Below the pieces are notes generated by a model. The model had not been told where the DNA came from. It did not search any database and saw only the letters and a program-made list of their open reading frames with translations. The position numbers and the translations under genes were made by a program. A DNA stretch of 64,000 bases. Source: Burkholderia aenigmatica (lineage in GTDB: Bacteria > Pseudomonadota > Gammaproteobacteria > Burkholderiales > Burkholderiaceae). Positions 1-8,416 of this stretch are shown piece by piece. The stretch spans positions 1 to 64,000 of the forward strand of contig NZ_CABVQC010000042.1 of the NCBI RefSeq assembly GCF_902499175.1, given 5' to 3'. The number at the start of each line of letters is the position of its first letter. The first letter of the stretch is position 1.

Positions 1-480
1 TCCTGCTGACGGCCCGCGCTGTGCACGCCCGCGCGCTGCCATTCGTCGCCGAGCTTCGTGGCCATCGCGGCCAGCGAATCGTTCCATGCCGACAGGCGCT
101 CTTCGTCGCGCGCAGCCAGTTGCGTCTGCAAGCCCGTGTGCGACTCGCGGATCGTCGACAGCAGATCGTTCGAGCGTTGTTCGAAGGTCGACGCCTGTGC
201 CGTGAGGTCACGCGTCGTGTGTGCGAGTGCGTCGCAGATGTCCTGCTGACGGCCCGCGCTGTGCACGCCCGCGCGTTGCCATTCGTCGCCGAGCTTCGCC
301 GCCATCGCCGCGAGCGAGTCGTGCCATGCGGTGAGGCGCTGTTCGTCGCGCGCCGCCAGGTCGGTCTGCAGCCCCGCGTGCGACTCGCGCATCGCGGCAA
401 GCGTCGCGCCCGAATGGCGTTCGAACGTCGCGGCGGCCTCGCCCAGCGCGCGCGCATGCTGGCCGGCCAGCGTCTCGCCG
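1..480. repeat. 240-bp (80-codon) direct tandem repeat inside the DUF802 gene
   Basis: Positions 1-35 and 241-275 are identical, and similarity continues through the 240-bp unit with mostly synonymous or conservative changes. The unit length is a multiple of three, so copy-number change would keep the frame. The first copy probably starts left of the window. A more diverged third copy may begin near 481. Confidence 0.85.
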
Positions 481-1682
481 ACCTGCTCCTGGCGCGACAA
501 CGCATCGCGCCATGCGTCCGACAGGCGGCTTTCAGTCGATTCGAGGCGCGTCGCCACGCCGTCGAGCAGATCCGTCGAACGCTGCGTGAACGTGTCGGTG
601 AACTGGCCGAGCGTCGTCTGCAGCTGCTGCGCGACGGCATCGCCCGCGCGGCGCTGTTCGTCGAGCGCGCGGTTCCAGACGGCCGTCACGTTGCCGGTGG
701 TCTTCTCGAAGCCGTCCGTCAGCCCGTCGAGCTGACGCTGCACGGCGCCAGTCACGGTGTCGCGCAACGCGGCCATCTCCTGCGCGAGCCCCGTCATCGT
801 CGCGGCGACGACCGGCTGCAGCGCGGCACCCGCCACGCGCGCGCTTTCGACGGCGCTTTCCTTCAGCGCGTCGCCAACATTCGACGCAAGGCCCGCATAC
901 GCGCGCTCGGTCCGCTCAAAAAACGCCTGCTGGCTTTCGATCTGGCGATCGTGCAGCGCGACGCTGCGCGCCTCGAGCGTCGTCATCATCGTCTGCAGCC
1001 GGTCGACCAGCGCCGGCATCACGTCAGCCTGGCGCTGCAGCAGCCGGAACGATTCGTCGCGCTGGTGCGCGGACGAATGCACGCGCAACGTCGTCGCGAT
1101 CTTCGCGTCGAGCTGCTGGGCCGCGTCGATCCGTTCGCGGCGCACGAGCGCGGACAGCAGCCCGAGCATCGCGGACGTCGCGACGCCGGCGATCGACGTG
1201 CCGAACGCGAACCCGAGGCCCTTCACCGGCGCGATCAGCGACGCGCGGATCGCGTCGAGATCGGTCGCGCTTTCGAGCGCGGCGCCCGTGCCCTTCAGCG
1301 TGACGACCATCCCGAGCAGCGTGCCGAGCATGCCGAGCAGCACGAGCAGGCCGACGAGGTAAGGCGTGAGCGACGGGCCCGGCAGCGCGACGCGCGCGCC
1401 TTCGACCCGCGCACGCACCGCGCTGCGCAGGCCCGGGTGCAGCGCGTCGAGCCACGTGTCGAGCTTCGCGGGCGGCTCGGTGAGGCCGGCGACCGCGCGC
1501 GACAGCGTCGCGGTGGCCTGCCGGTAGCGCAGCAGCTCCCATGCGCCGGCGACATAGCACGCGGCAATCAGCAGCGTGACGGCCGACGCCAGCGGGTTCG
1601 ACGCGACATAGCCGACGCCGATCCAGCCCACAGCGAGCAGACCGGCGACGAAGACAACGAGATCAAGGCGAATTCTGGACAT
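1..1682 (-). CDS. DUF802 domain-containing membrane protein (3' end beyond window)
   Basis: The frame stays open from an ATG at 1682 to the left edge, so only the first 560 codons are visible. The N-terminus has hydrophobic segments at about residues 7-25 and 30-45 and a third, glycine/leucine-rich, at about 105-125 (LVGLLVLLGMLGTLLGMVV), reminiscent of MotA/TolQ/ExbB-like proteins. After residue about 190 it becomes a long Ala/Arg/Gln/Glu-rich, probably coiled-coil region with 80-residue repeats, as in DUF802 proteins. The start lies 10 bp downstream of the DUF3348 stop, and DUF3348-DUF802 pairs are common in Burkholderia, so the two genes form one operon, probably continuing leftward. Function is not established; an envelope role is inference. 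Confidence 0.8.
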   Translation of the reverse strand, partial: MSRIRLDLVVFVAGLLAVGWIGVGYVASNPLASAVTLLIAACYVAGAWELLRYRQATATLSRAVAGLTEPPAKLDTWLDALHPGLRSAVRARVEGARVALPGPSLTPYLVGLLVLLGMLGTLLGMVVTLKGTGAALESATDLDAIRASLIAPVKGLGFAFGTSIAGVATSAMLGLLSALVRRERIDAAQQLDAKIATTLRVHSSAHQRDESFRLLQRQADVMPALVDRLQTMMTTLEARSVALHDRQIESQQAFFERTERAYAGLASNVGDALKESAVESARVAGAALQPVVAATMTGLAQEMAALRDTVTGAVQRQLDGLTDGFEKTTGNVTAVWNRALDEQRRAGDAVAQQLQTTLGQFTDTFTQRSTDLLDGVATRLESTESRLSDAWRDALSRQEQVGETLAGQHARALGEAAATFERHSGATLAAMRESHAGLQTDLAARDEQRLTAWHDSLAAMAAKLGDEWQRAGVHSAGRQQDICDALAHTTRDLTAQASTFEQRSNDLLSTIRESHTGLQTQLAARDEERLSAWNDSLAAMATKLGDEWQRAGVHSAGRQQ

Positions 1683-1692
1683 AGCGTGTTGA

Positions 1693-2481
1693 TTAGCTGG
1701 TGCGAAGGGCCGCGAGCAGCCCGTCTACCGTTTGAAACCGGACTTCGAGTTCGGCAAGCAGGATGCTTTGCATCTCGTCGCGAAACGTATCGAGCCATGC
1801 GCCGGGCACGATCGCCGCAACGGCCGTGCCGTCGGCCACCACCGCGCCGTCATAGGCCGGGGTGGCTGCGGCAGCGGATTCGGCGGCAGCGGCAGCGGAT
1901 TCGGCATCGGCCAGCGCCTGCCGCTCCGCGTCGCGCAGCCGCCCGAAACGCGTGCCGAGCAGCGCGGGGATGGCCGACAGCAGGCTGCGCTCGCGCGCGC
2001 CGAGTACGCGCTCCATGATCGCGTCGAGCGTCGCGAGCCGCGCCATCCCGGACGAGCGCGCGGTGACCGCGACCCGCAGGCGGCCACGCAACTGGCCGAT
2101 CGCCGTTTCCATGTCCTGCTGCAGGGACAGGTAACGCTGGCGGAAGTCCGCGAAATCGGCCGTGTCGGCGCCTGGCGGCGGCGGATCGCCGGGCCGGCGC
2201 CGCGCACGCGGCCGGTTGGTGGCCGTGATCGCCTGCGCGAGCTCGTGGCGCACGCGCGCGAAGTCGCGCTCCGCGTCGTAGCCGCGCACGCCGGCCGCGA
2301 CGCCGGGCGGGCTCGCGTTCAGCGCGGACGACAGCGTGATCGCGTCGGTCCAGCCGAGCCACTGGCTCAGCCGGTCGGACAGCGTCTGCCGGGATTCCGC
2401 GACGTCGGCATCGGCCAGGCGCGCGAGCAGCCGGACGAGCGTCGGTCCGCTCAGCGCCGGGCGCGGAGGTGCTTGCACCAT
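1693..2481 (-). CDS. DUF3348 domain-containing protein
   Basis: 262 residues starting at the ATG at 2481 (MVQAPPRPALSGPTLVRLLA). Upstream in-frame codons exist but the conserved family sequence starts here. The product is a soluble, Arg/Ala-rich protein with a TDFADFRQRYLSLQQDME-like helical centre, typical of the Burkholderiales family DUF3348, whose role is unknown. No signal peptide or membrane segment is seen. It is the first gene of an operon with the DUF802 gene (10-bp gap). Its promoter must lie in the 483-bp divergent region that also holds the hexanucleotide microsatellite. Family assignment is by recognition of the sequence pattern; function is open. Confidence 0.8.
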   Translation of the reverse strand: MVQAPPRPALSGPTLVRLLARLADADVAESRQTLSDRLSQWLGWTDAITLSSALNASPPGVAAGVRGYDAERDFARVRHELAQAITATNRPRARRRPGDPPPPGADTADFADFRQRYLSLQQDMETAIGQLRGRLRVAVTARSSGMARLATLDAIMERVLGARERSLLSAIPALLGTRFGRLRDAERQALADAESAAAAAESAAAATPAYDGAVVADGTAVAAIVPGAWLDTFRDEMQSILLAELEVRFQTVDGLLAALRTS

Positions 2482-2644
2482 GCTGCAAACCGTCAAAAAA
2501 GGCAGCAGTTTACACGTCGCCGGGAGGTCGGCCGCCAGAATCGGGGAAGCGGCGCCGTTCGGTGCGGCGCGCAACATACGCGAACGCCCGCCGCGCAAGG
2601 CTTGGCGGGCGACCGGGGGCTGCCGCGGCGACGGTCCTGCCGCA

Positions 2645-2797
2645 CCCTTGCCCTCGCCCTTGCCCTCGCCCTTGCCCTTGCCCTTGCCCTTGCCCTTGCC
2701 CTTGCCCTCGCCCTTGCCCTCGCCCTCGCCCTCGCCCTCGCCCTCGCCCTCGCCCTCGCCCTCGCCCTCGCCCTCGCCCTCGCCCTCGCCCTCGCCC
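2645..2797. repeat. Hexanucleotide microsatellite (CCCTTG/CCCTCG), about 25 copies
   Basis: 153 bp of uninterrupted CCCTNG units; the left half is mostly CCCTTG and the right half entirely CCCTCG. It lies in the divergent intergenic region, about 165 bp from each start codon (2481 minus and 2965 plus). The minus strand carries a GGG run every six bases, which satisfies the G3-N3 rule for G-quadruplexes many times over. Reading frames through it (Pro-Leu-Ala-Leu and so on) are artefacts. Copy number is expected to vary between isolates by slippage and could tune both promoters. Confidence 0.95.
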
Positions 2798-2964
2798 GCA
2801 GCAGTGTCGCCCGCCGATCGCGAATATCCTCCGACGATACCTGCCGCGTTGCGCTACCATCGCAGCACCCGTCGAGCCACGCGTGCCGGCCGCGGGCTGC
2901 GCCGCCGAGACCGGGCGCCACCGACCCACAACGACAACAGACGGGCCCGTCCCGACCGCCTACG

Positions 2965-4176
2965 ATGCTTGCCAATCTCGTCACGCGCCTGCGCGACCGT
3001 TTCGGCAAACCGCCGACCCCGCGGGCTTTCGCCGAACGTCTGATCGCCGCGCTGCACGCATCGGGCGACACACGCACCTGGCGCCACGAGGACGAGAAGG
3101 GCTGTCTCGTCCAGTCGGATGCCCCGTCGAACATCATCAACCTGAACAATCTGTTCCGCGACTACGCGGCCGCGAAGCCGTCCGAACGGGACACCGTGCT
3201 GAAGCGCCAGGCGAACGCGATGATGCAGCACGAGATCCCGGCGGATTTCGCCGCCGCGCGCGCCAGGCTGCGCCCCGTGATCCGCAGCGCGGCCGAACGC
3301 TGCGTGACCGCGCTGCAAACGGCCGGGCAGTTCGGCATCACGGAGCTGGCGTTCCGGCCGCTGTGCGAGAACATCGAGATCGGCATCGCGTACGACGGCG
3401 AGTTCAACATCGCGCGCCTGCCGACCGCGACGCTCGACCAATGGGGCGTCTCGTTCGACGACACATGCGACATCGCGATCGACAACCTGCGGGCCGCATC
3501 GTCGAAGCCATGGGCCGCGCTGCCGAACGGGGTATTCCTGTCGCAATTCGACGACTCCTACGACGCGGCGCGGCTGCTGCTGACCGACCTGCTCCACCGG
3601 CAGCCGATCGCCGGCGCGCCGGTCGTGATGGCACCGAACCGAGCGGTGCTGCTGCTCACCGGCGACCGCAATCCGGCCGGGCTCGCCGCCATGGTCGACC
3701 TTGCCGAACAGGCGCAGGCGCAGCCGCGCCCGCTACCGCCGCTGATGCTGCGCTGGGACGGCGCCGCCTGGCGGCGCTTCGTGCCGGAAGGGCTCGAATC
3801 GAAACTCCACGCGCTGCGCATCGGCGAGCTCGCGGGCGACTACCAGGATCAGCGGATGCTGCTCAACGACCTGCATGAGCGCGACGGCACCGACATCTTC
3901 GTGGCGACCTACTCGGTATACAAGCGCCAGGACGGCAGCCTGTTCAGCATCGGCGTGTGGAGCGACGGCGTGCCGTCCCTGCTGCCCGAGACGGATATCG
4001 TCGCGCTCCATCGCGCGTCGACCGGACAGTCGGCCTACGTGCCGATGGCCGAGTTGCTGCGCACGTGCGGCGACCTGATGACGGCCACCGGGCATCACCC
4101 GGTGCGGTATGAAGTGAAGGAATTTCCGGACGACACGCGGTTCGCGGCGCTGCTGGAGCGGTTCAGCGAAGCCTGA
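2965..4176 (+). CDS. DUF1444-like protein of unknown function
   Basis: 403 residues from the ATG at 2965, beginning MLANLVTRLRDRFGKPP. The sequence is soluble with no signal peptide. The pattern around residues 40-90 (NIINLNNLFRDYAAAKPSER followed by DFAAARARLRPVIRSAAER) resembles DUF1444 proteins. The reading frame is open far upstream, but sequence before 2965 runs through the microsatellite and is not protein-like. It is monocistronic as far as can be seen and convergent with the LysE gene. The family call is moderate; no biochemical role can be offered. Confidence 0.75.
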   Translation: MLANLVTRLRDRFGKPPTPRAFAERLIAALHASGDTRTWRHEDEKGCLVQSDAPSNIINLNNLFRDYAAAKPSERDTVLKRQANAMMQHEIPADFAAARARLRPVIRSAAERCVTALQTAGQFGITELAFRPLCENIEIGIAYDGEFNIARLPTATLDQWGVSFDDTCDIAIDNLRAASSKPWAALPNGVFLSQFDDSYDAARLLLTDLLHRQPIAGAPVVMAPNRAVLLLTGDRNPAGLAAMVDLAEQAQAQPRPLPPLMLRWDGAAWRRFVPEGLESKLHALRIGELAGDYQDQRMLLNDLHERDGTDIFVATYSVYKRQDGSLFSIGVWSDGVPSLLPETDIVALHRASTGQSAYVPMAELLRTCGDLMTATGHHPVRYEVKEFPDDTRFAALLERFSEA

Positions 4177-4263
4177 TGCCGATGCGCGTACGCGCGGTGC
4201 GCGCCAGCAGCCAGCCACGGGAATGGCCGGCCGCCGTGCAATGCAGATCGGGAATGGAAGCGG

Positions 4264-4902
4264 TCAGATCCCCGCTTTCGGCGCGTTCAGGATCAATCGC
4301 AACCCGAGCAGCGTGATCGCGCCGGCCGCGACGCGGTCGACCCACTTCTTCGCGCGCAGGTAAAGCTCGCGCGGCCGGCGCGTGGAAAAGCACAGCGCGA
4401 CGATCGTGTACCAGCCGAACTCGACGCCGAACACGAGCGGCGGCAGCGCCAGATAGCACCACAGCGGCGGATGCTGCGGGAGCAGCGCCGCGAAGATGCT
4501 GCCGTACCAGATCGCCGTCTTCGGGTTGCTGAGCTGGGTCGTGAGGCCCGTCCAGAACGACTTGCGCGCGCTGCCTTCGGCCATCGCCTGCGGATCGTCC
4601 ATCGCGATCGGCCGGTCGGCGCCGCGCCAGATCTTCGACGCCATGTAGATCAGGTACGCGCCGCCCGCCACCTTGAGGCCCACGTACAGCCATTCGACCG
4701 CCTGCAGCAGCGTATAGAGCCCGGCCAGCGCGACGCCGCCGAACACGATGCCGCCGATGCCCATGCCGAGCGCGGTGGCCAGCCCGTCGCGGCGCGACAG
4801 CCCGATCGAATTGCGGGCAACCAGCACGAAGCTCGGGCCCGGAATCATCGCGCCGAGAAACAGCGCAGCCAGGATGGCGAGTACGGCAGCCGATGCAGTC
4901 AT
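4264..4902 (-). CDS. LysE/RhtB family amino-acid exporter
   Basis: 212 residues, a normal length for the family. Five to six hydrophobic segments and the N-terminal PGPSFVLVARNSIG signature (about residues 20-33) identify an inner-membrane LysE/RhtB translocator that exports amino acids or derivatives by proton antiport. The ATG at 4902 is preceded by AGGAGA seven bases upstream, and sequence 5' of it is Arg/Cys-rich and not protein-like, so this start is preferred over longer ones. No adjacent LysR/Lrp regulator is present. The substrate cannot be predicted. Confidence 0.88.
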   Translation of the reverse strand: MTASAAVLAILAALFLGAMIPGPSFVLVARNSIGLSRRDGLATALGMGIGGIVFGGVALAGLYTLLQAVEWLYVGLKVAGGAYLIYMASKIWRGADRPIAMDDPQAMAEGSARKSFWTGLTTQLSNPKTAIWYGSIFAALLPQHPPLWCYLALPPLVFGVEFGWYTIVALCFSTRRPRELYLRAKKWVDRVAAGAITLLGLRLILNAPKAGI

Positions 4903-5178
4903 CGAAGTCTCCTTGTTGAGCGACGCCGAATCGCCGACGCCTGCGCGTCGTTTCCGACGGTCGAGCCGCTGATTCTGGCACGCTTCGCGCATGGCCGAAA
5001 GCCGCCTTGCGCTGCTATGCTGGCCCTCTTTCCCGTCATTCGCGCAGCCACCCATGATCGAGATCCGCGCCGCCCGTCGCGTTCAATCCGATGCCGGGCA
5101 CCGAATTTCTCGGGCGGGATCGGTCGGTAGCCCCGCGCGCTCGGCACCCCCTTCCTCCTTTCGACCGGACACCCCGTC

Positions 5179-5757
5179 ATGCGCGTTTCCCGACTGCCCT
5201 TCGTGCTCCTCCCGCTGCTCGCCGCGTTGTCGCTCGACGCCCGCGCCGGCGACCTGCCGAAATCGATCGCCGCGCAATTGCCCGCCTGCTACCAGCCGCT
5301 GCTCGCGCAGGCCGGGCCGGATCTCGACAACGGGCGGCACAGCTTTCTCGTGGTCGTGCATCGGGCGGTTGATACTCGCGAGCAGCCGTCGCCGCGTCCG
5401 TTGCTGATCTTCGAGGAACAACCGGATCACGCGTTCCGGCTCGTCGCGCGCAACGACCAGGTCGTGCTGCGCGCGAACGAAGGCGGCCAGTGCGACCCGT
5501 TCGATCCCGAAGATGCCGCCGACAACGGCTTTGCCGTAAAAGGCCGCTATTTCACCGTGCAGAACTTCGTCGCGTGCGGGCAGCACTGGAGCGACTACGT
5601 GACGTTCCGCTACGACTCGCACACGCACGGGTGGCTATTTTCGAACCGGATCGTCACCGAATCGTTTCCGCTCGACGACCAGCCCGACCACGTCACCGTC
5701 ACGCGCGCCGACGCGCACCGGCCGGTGTCGTTCAGTCAGTGGCAACGCAAGGACTGA
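5179..5757 (+). CDS. Secreted hypothetical protein
   Basis: 192 residues. A Sec signal peptide is clear at the N-terminus (MRVSRLPFVLLPLLAALSLDARAG, cleavage near residue 23). The mature part has two or three cysteines (Cys35, Cys105, Cys131) that may form disulfides and many aromatic residues near the C-terminus, suggesting a small beta-rich periplasmic protein. The family was not recognised. It is divergent from the LysE gene and about 220 bp upstream of the FAD oxidoreductase gene; no operon partner is obvious. Confidence 0.72.
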   Translation: MRVSRLPFVLLPLLAALSLDARAGDLPKSIAAQLPACYQPLLAQAGPDLDNGRHSFLVVVHRAVDTREQPSPRPLLIFEEQPDHAFRLVARNDQVVLRANEGGQCDPFDPEDAADNGFAVKGRYFTVQNFVACGQHWSDYVTFRYDSHTHGWLFSNRIVTESFPLDDQPDHVTVTRADAHRPVSFSQWQRKD

Positions 5758-5974
5758 CGCGGCCGGGGCAACGCGACGCGACCGGTTGCATCGCACGCCG
5801 GCCGGTGCGGGCACGACCCGACGCCGTCATACCCCGCTTCAGCCGCCCTGCCCGCACTCGCGAGCGCAGGCCAACAGGGCTACCATAGGCGCTCGCCGTC
5901 GCGCGACCGTGCGCCGGCATCGCACGCGGCTCGCCCGCACGCGTTCCCTCGCTGCACCCGCACAGGAGGACGTC

Positions 5975-7351
5975 ATGACGCAACACTTCGACGCGATCGT
6001 CATCGGCACCGGGCAGGCCGGGCCGCCACTCGCCGCGCGGCTGTCCGCCGCCGGGATGAAGGTCGCGATCATCGAGCGCGGCCGCTTCGGCGGCACCTGC
6101 GTGAACACCGGCTGCATTCCGACCAAGACGCTGATCGCGAGCGCATACGCCGCGCAGCTCGCGCGACGCGCCGGCGAATACGGCGTGTCGGTCGGCCCCG
6201 TCACCGTCGACATGAAAGCCGTGAAGGCGCGCAAGGACCAGATCTCCGGCCGCTCGAACCACGGCGTCGAGCAATGGGTGCGCGGCCTCGCGAACACGAC
6301 CGTGTTTCAGGGGCACGCCCGGTTCGAGCGCGCCGATGCGGTGCGCGTGGGCGACGCACTGCTCGAAGCGGAACGCATCTTCATCAACGTCGGCGGGCGC
6401 GCACAGGTGCCGGCCATGCCGGGCCTCGACTCGGTGTCGTACCTGACCAACTCGACGATGATGGACGTCGACTTCCTGCCCGAGCATCTCGTGATCGTCG
6501 GCGGCAGCTATGTCGGGCTCGAATTCGGCCAGATGTATCGCCGCTTCGGGTCGCGGGTCACGATCGTCGAGAAGGGCGAGCGCCTGATCCGCCGCGAGGA
6601 CGAGGACGTGTCGCAGGCCGTGCGCGAGATTCTCGAAAACGAAGGGATCGACGTGCAGCTCGATGCGACCTGCCTGAGCGCACGGCGCGACGGCGACGGC
6701 ATCGCGGTCGGCCTCGACTGCGCGGGCGGCGGCCGCGAGGTCGCGGGCTCGCACCTGCTGCTCGCGGTCGGACGCGTGCCGAACACCGACGATCTCGGGC
6801 TCGACCGTGCGGGCGTCGCGATCGACGCACGCGGCTATATCGAGGTCGACGAGCAGTTGCGCACCAACGTGCCCGGCATCTGGGCGCTCGGCGACTGCAA
6901 CGGGCGCGGCGCGTTCACGCACACCGCGTACAACGACTACGAAATCGTCGCGGCCAACCTGCTCGACGGCGATCCGCGCAAGGTGTCCGACCGCATCACC
7001 GCGTACGCGATGTATATCGATCCGCCGCTCGGCCGCGTCGGCATGACGCTCGCGGAAGCGAAGCAGACGGGCCGCCGGCTGCTCGTCGGCACGCGCCCGA
7101 TGACGCGCGTCGGCCGCGCGGTGGAAAAAGGCGAGAGCCAGGGTTTCATGAAGGTGATCGTCGACGCGGACAGCCATGCGATCCTCGGCGCGTCGATCCT
7201 CGGCGTGACGGGCGACGAAGTCGTGCACGGGATGCTCGACGTGATGGCCGCGGGTGCGCCGTACACGACGATCAGCCGCGCGATGCACATCCACCCGACG
7301 GTGTCGGAGCTCGTGCCGACGCTGCTGCAGGATCTGCATCCGGTGGAATGA
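5975..7351 (+). CDS. FAD-dependent pyridine nucleotide-disulfide oxidoreductase
   Basis: 458 residues, the usual size for the class I flavoprotein disulfide reductases. It has an N-terminal FAD Rossmann motif GTGQAG (residues 11-16), the redox-active pair in GGTCVNTGCIPTKT (Cys42 and Cys47), a second NAD(P)-binding Rossmann motif (VIVGGSYVGLEFG) and the C-terminal HIHPTVSE with the His-Glu dyad. There is no N-terminal NmerA heavy-metal domain and no C-terminal cysteine pair, so the mercuric reductase label often given to this group is not supported; a dihydrolipoamide-dehydrogenase-like reductase of unknown substrate fits better. The start at 5975 is supported by AGGAGG seven to eight bases upstream. 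Confidence 0.9.
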   Translation: MTQHFDAIVIGTGQAGPPLAARLSAAGMKVAIIERGRFGGTCVNTGCIPTKTLIASAYAAQLARRAGEYGVSVGPVTVDMKAVKARKDQISGRSNHGVEQWVRGLANTTVFQGHARFERADAVRVGDALLEAERIFINVGGRAQVPAMPGLDSVSYLTNSTMMDVDFLPEHLVIVGGSYVGLEFGQMYRRFGSRVTIVEKGERLIRREDEDVSQAVREILENEGIDVQLDATCLSARRDGDGIAVGLDCAGGGREVAGSHLLLAVGRVPNTDDLGLDRAGVAIDARGYIEVDEQLRTNVPGIWALGDCNGRGAFTHTAYNDYEIVAANLLDGDPRKVSDRITAYAMYIDPPLGRVGMTLAEAKQTGRRLLVGTRPMTRVGRAVEKGESQGFMKVIVDADSHAILGASILGVTGDEVVHGMLDVMAAGAPYTTISRAMHIHPTVSELVPTLLQDLHPVE

Positions 7352-7353
7352 CG

Positions 7354-7414
7354 CGCGGCCCGCATGGGTGTCATGCGGGCCGCGGGCGTGCCTGTCGTCA
7401 GCGACGGCACGCCC
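7354..7414. terminator. Tandem hairpins between convergent genes
   Basis: First hairpin: 13-bp perfect arms 7354-7366 and 7372-7384 with a 5-base loop. Second hairpin: 9-bp arms 7384-7392 and 7406-7414 with an internal 4-bp stem in the loop. They directly follow the stop of the oxidoreductase and precede the stop of the minus-strand SDR gene. There is no U-tract, so Rho-independent action is uncertain. Their position suggests a bidirectional terminator or 3'-end stabiliser. Confidence 0.65.
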
Positions 7415-7427
7415 CCCAACCGCCCGC

Positions 7428-8321
7428 TCAGCCTTCGAAATACCGCGGCCGGTCGATATCGGCCAGCAGCCCCGGCTGCGTCGGCGCCCAGTCGAGCGAT
7501 GCACGCGTGCGCGCGCTCGTTGCGGGCGCATCCATCCCCGCGAACATCGCGAACCAGCCGAAGTGTTCGCCGGCTTCAGCCGCCGTTTTCGCGACGACCG
7601 GCACGTTCAGCCGCCGGCCGATCACGTCCGCAATGTCGCGGAACCGCACGCCCGTATCGTCGACCGCGTGATAGCGCGCGCCGGCCGCACCGCGTTCGAC
7701 CGCGAGCCGGTACACACGCGCCGCATCGAGCCGGTGCACGGCCGGCCAGCGGTTGTCGCCCTCGCCGAGATAGGCCGATGCGCCCTTCTCCCGCGCGAAT
7801 GCAATCAGGCGCGGCACGAAGCCGTGATCGCCGTCGCCGTGCACGGACGGCGGCAGACGCACGACCGACGCGTGCACGCCGCGCGCTTCCAGCGCGACCG
7901 CGGTCGCTTCGGACGCGCGCGGATAGGCCGACGACACCGGCACGTGCGGATCGTCTTCCGTCGCCGCGCGTCCGGGTGCGACGAGCGCGAGCCCCGACGT
8001 GACGACCAGCGGCCGCGCCGAGCCCGCGAGCGCCGCACCGATCGTCTCGATCGCGCGACGATCGAGCTCGCAGTTCTGCGCGAAGCGCGAGAAGTCGTGA
8101 TTGAATCCCGTATGGATCACCGCATCGGCGGCTTCGGCGCCGCGCGTGAGGCTGTCGAGATCCTCCAGCGACCCGCGAAGGACGTCGGCGCCAGCCGCCG
8201 CGACCGACTCGGCGGCCGCATCGGACCGCGCAAGGCCGAGCACCGAGTGCCCGGCGGCAACGAGTTCGGCCACGACGGCCGAGCCGACGAACCCCGACGC
8301 TCCAGTAACAAAGACACGCAT
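7428..8321 (-). CDS. Atypical NAD-dependent epimerase/dehydratase-type SDR
   Basis: 297 residues. The Rossmann motif GASGFVG lies at residues 7-13. The expected YxxxK catalytic motif appears as AYPRASEA, so the lysine is replaced; this places it among atypical SDRs of the COG0451 type (NAD-binding proteins, often reductases or epimerases of unclear activity). ATG at 8321 is chosen because GGAGGGG lies seven bases upstream; a TTG six bases further upstream also keeps the frame. It is divergent from the MmyB-type regulator at 8417 across 95 bp, a layout typical of a regulator controlling a neighbouring dehydrogenase. Substrate unknown. Confidence 0.85.
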   Translation of the reverse strand: MRVFVTGASGFVGSAVVAELVAAGHSVLGLARSDAAAESVAAAGADVLRGSLEDLDSLTRGAEAADAVIHTGFNHDFSRFAQNCELDRRAIETIGAALAGSARPLVVTSGLALVAPGRAATEDDPHVPVSSAYPRASEATAVALEARGVHASVVRLPPSVHGDGDHGFVPRLIAFAREKGASAYLGEGDNRWPAVHRLDAARVYRLAVERGAAGARYHAVDDTGVRFRDIADVIGRRLNVPVVAKTAAEAGEHFGWFAMFAGMDAPATSARTRASLDWAPTQPGLLADIDRPRYFEG

Positions 8322-8389
8322 GTTCAACCCCTCCGGATGGCATGGAGGCTTACTATCTGTCGACCGCCGCGCACGGTGAAGTCGTGACG

Positions 8390-8403
8390 GTTTACCGGTA
8401 AAC
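8390..8403. promoter_or_regulatory. Perfect 14-bp palindrome, probable operator
   Basis: GTTTACCGGTAAAC reads the same on both strands and lies 14 bp before the regulator start at 8417, in the 95-bp divergent region with the SDR gene. Perfect dyads of this size in such positions are typical operators. Binding by the adjacent helix-turn-helix protein is inferred from position only. Confidence 0.7.
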
Positions 8404-8416
8404 GAACTAACAGGCT

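Noticed and set aside
2645-2797. Reading the microsatellite as a coding repeat (alternating Leu-Ala or Pro-Ser chain)
   Set aside because: All six frames are open simply because the unit is 6 bp without stops; both flanking genes have better starts outside it.
5975-7351. Mercuric reductase / mer operon
   Set aside because: No NmerA domain, no C-terminal cysteine pair, and no merR, merT or merP nearby.
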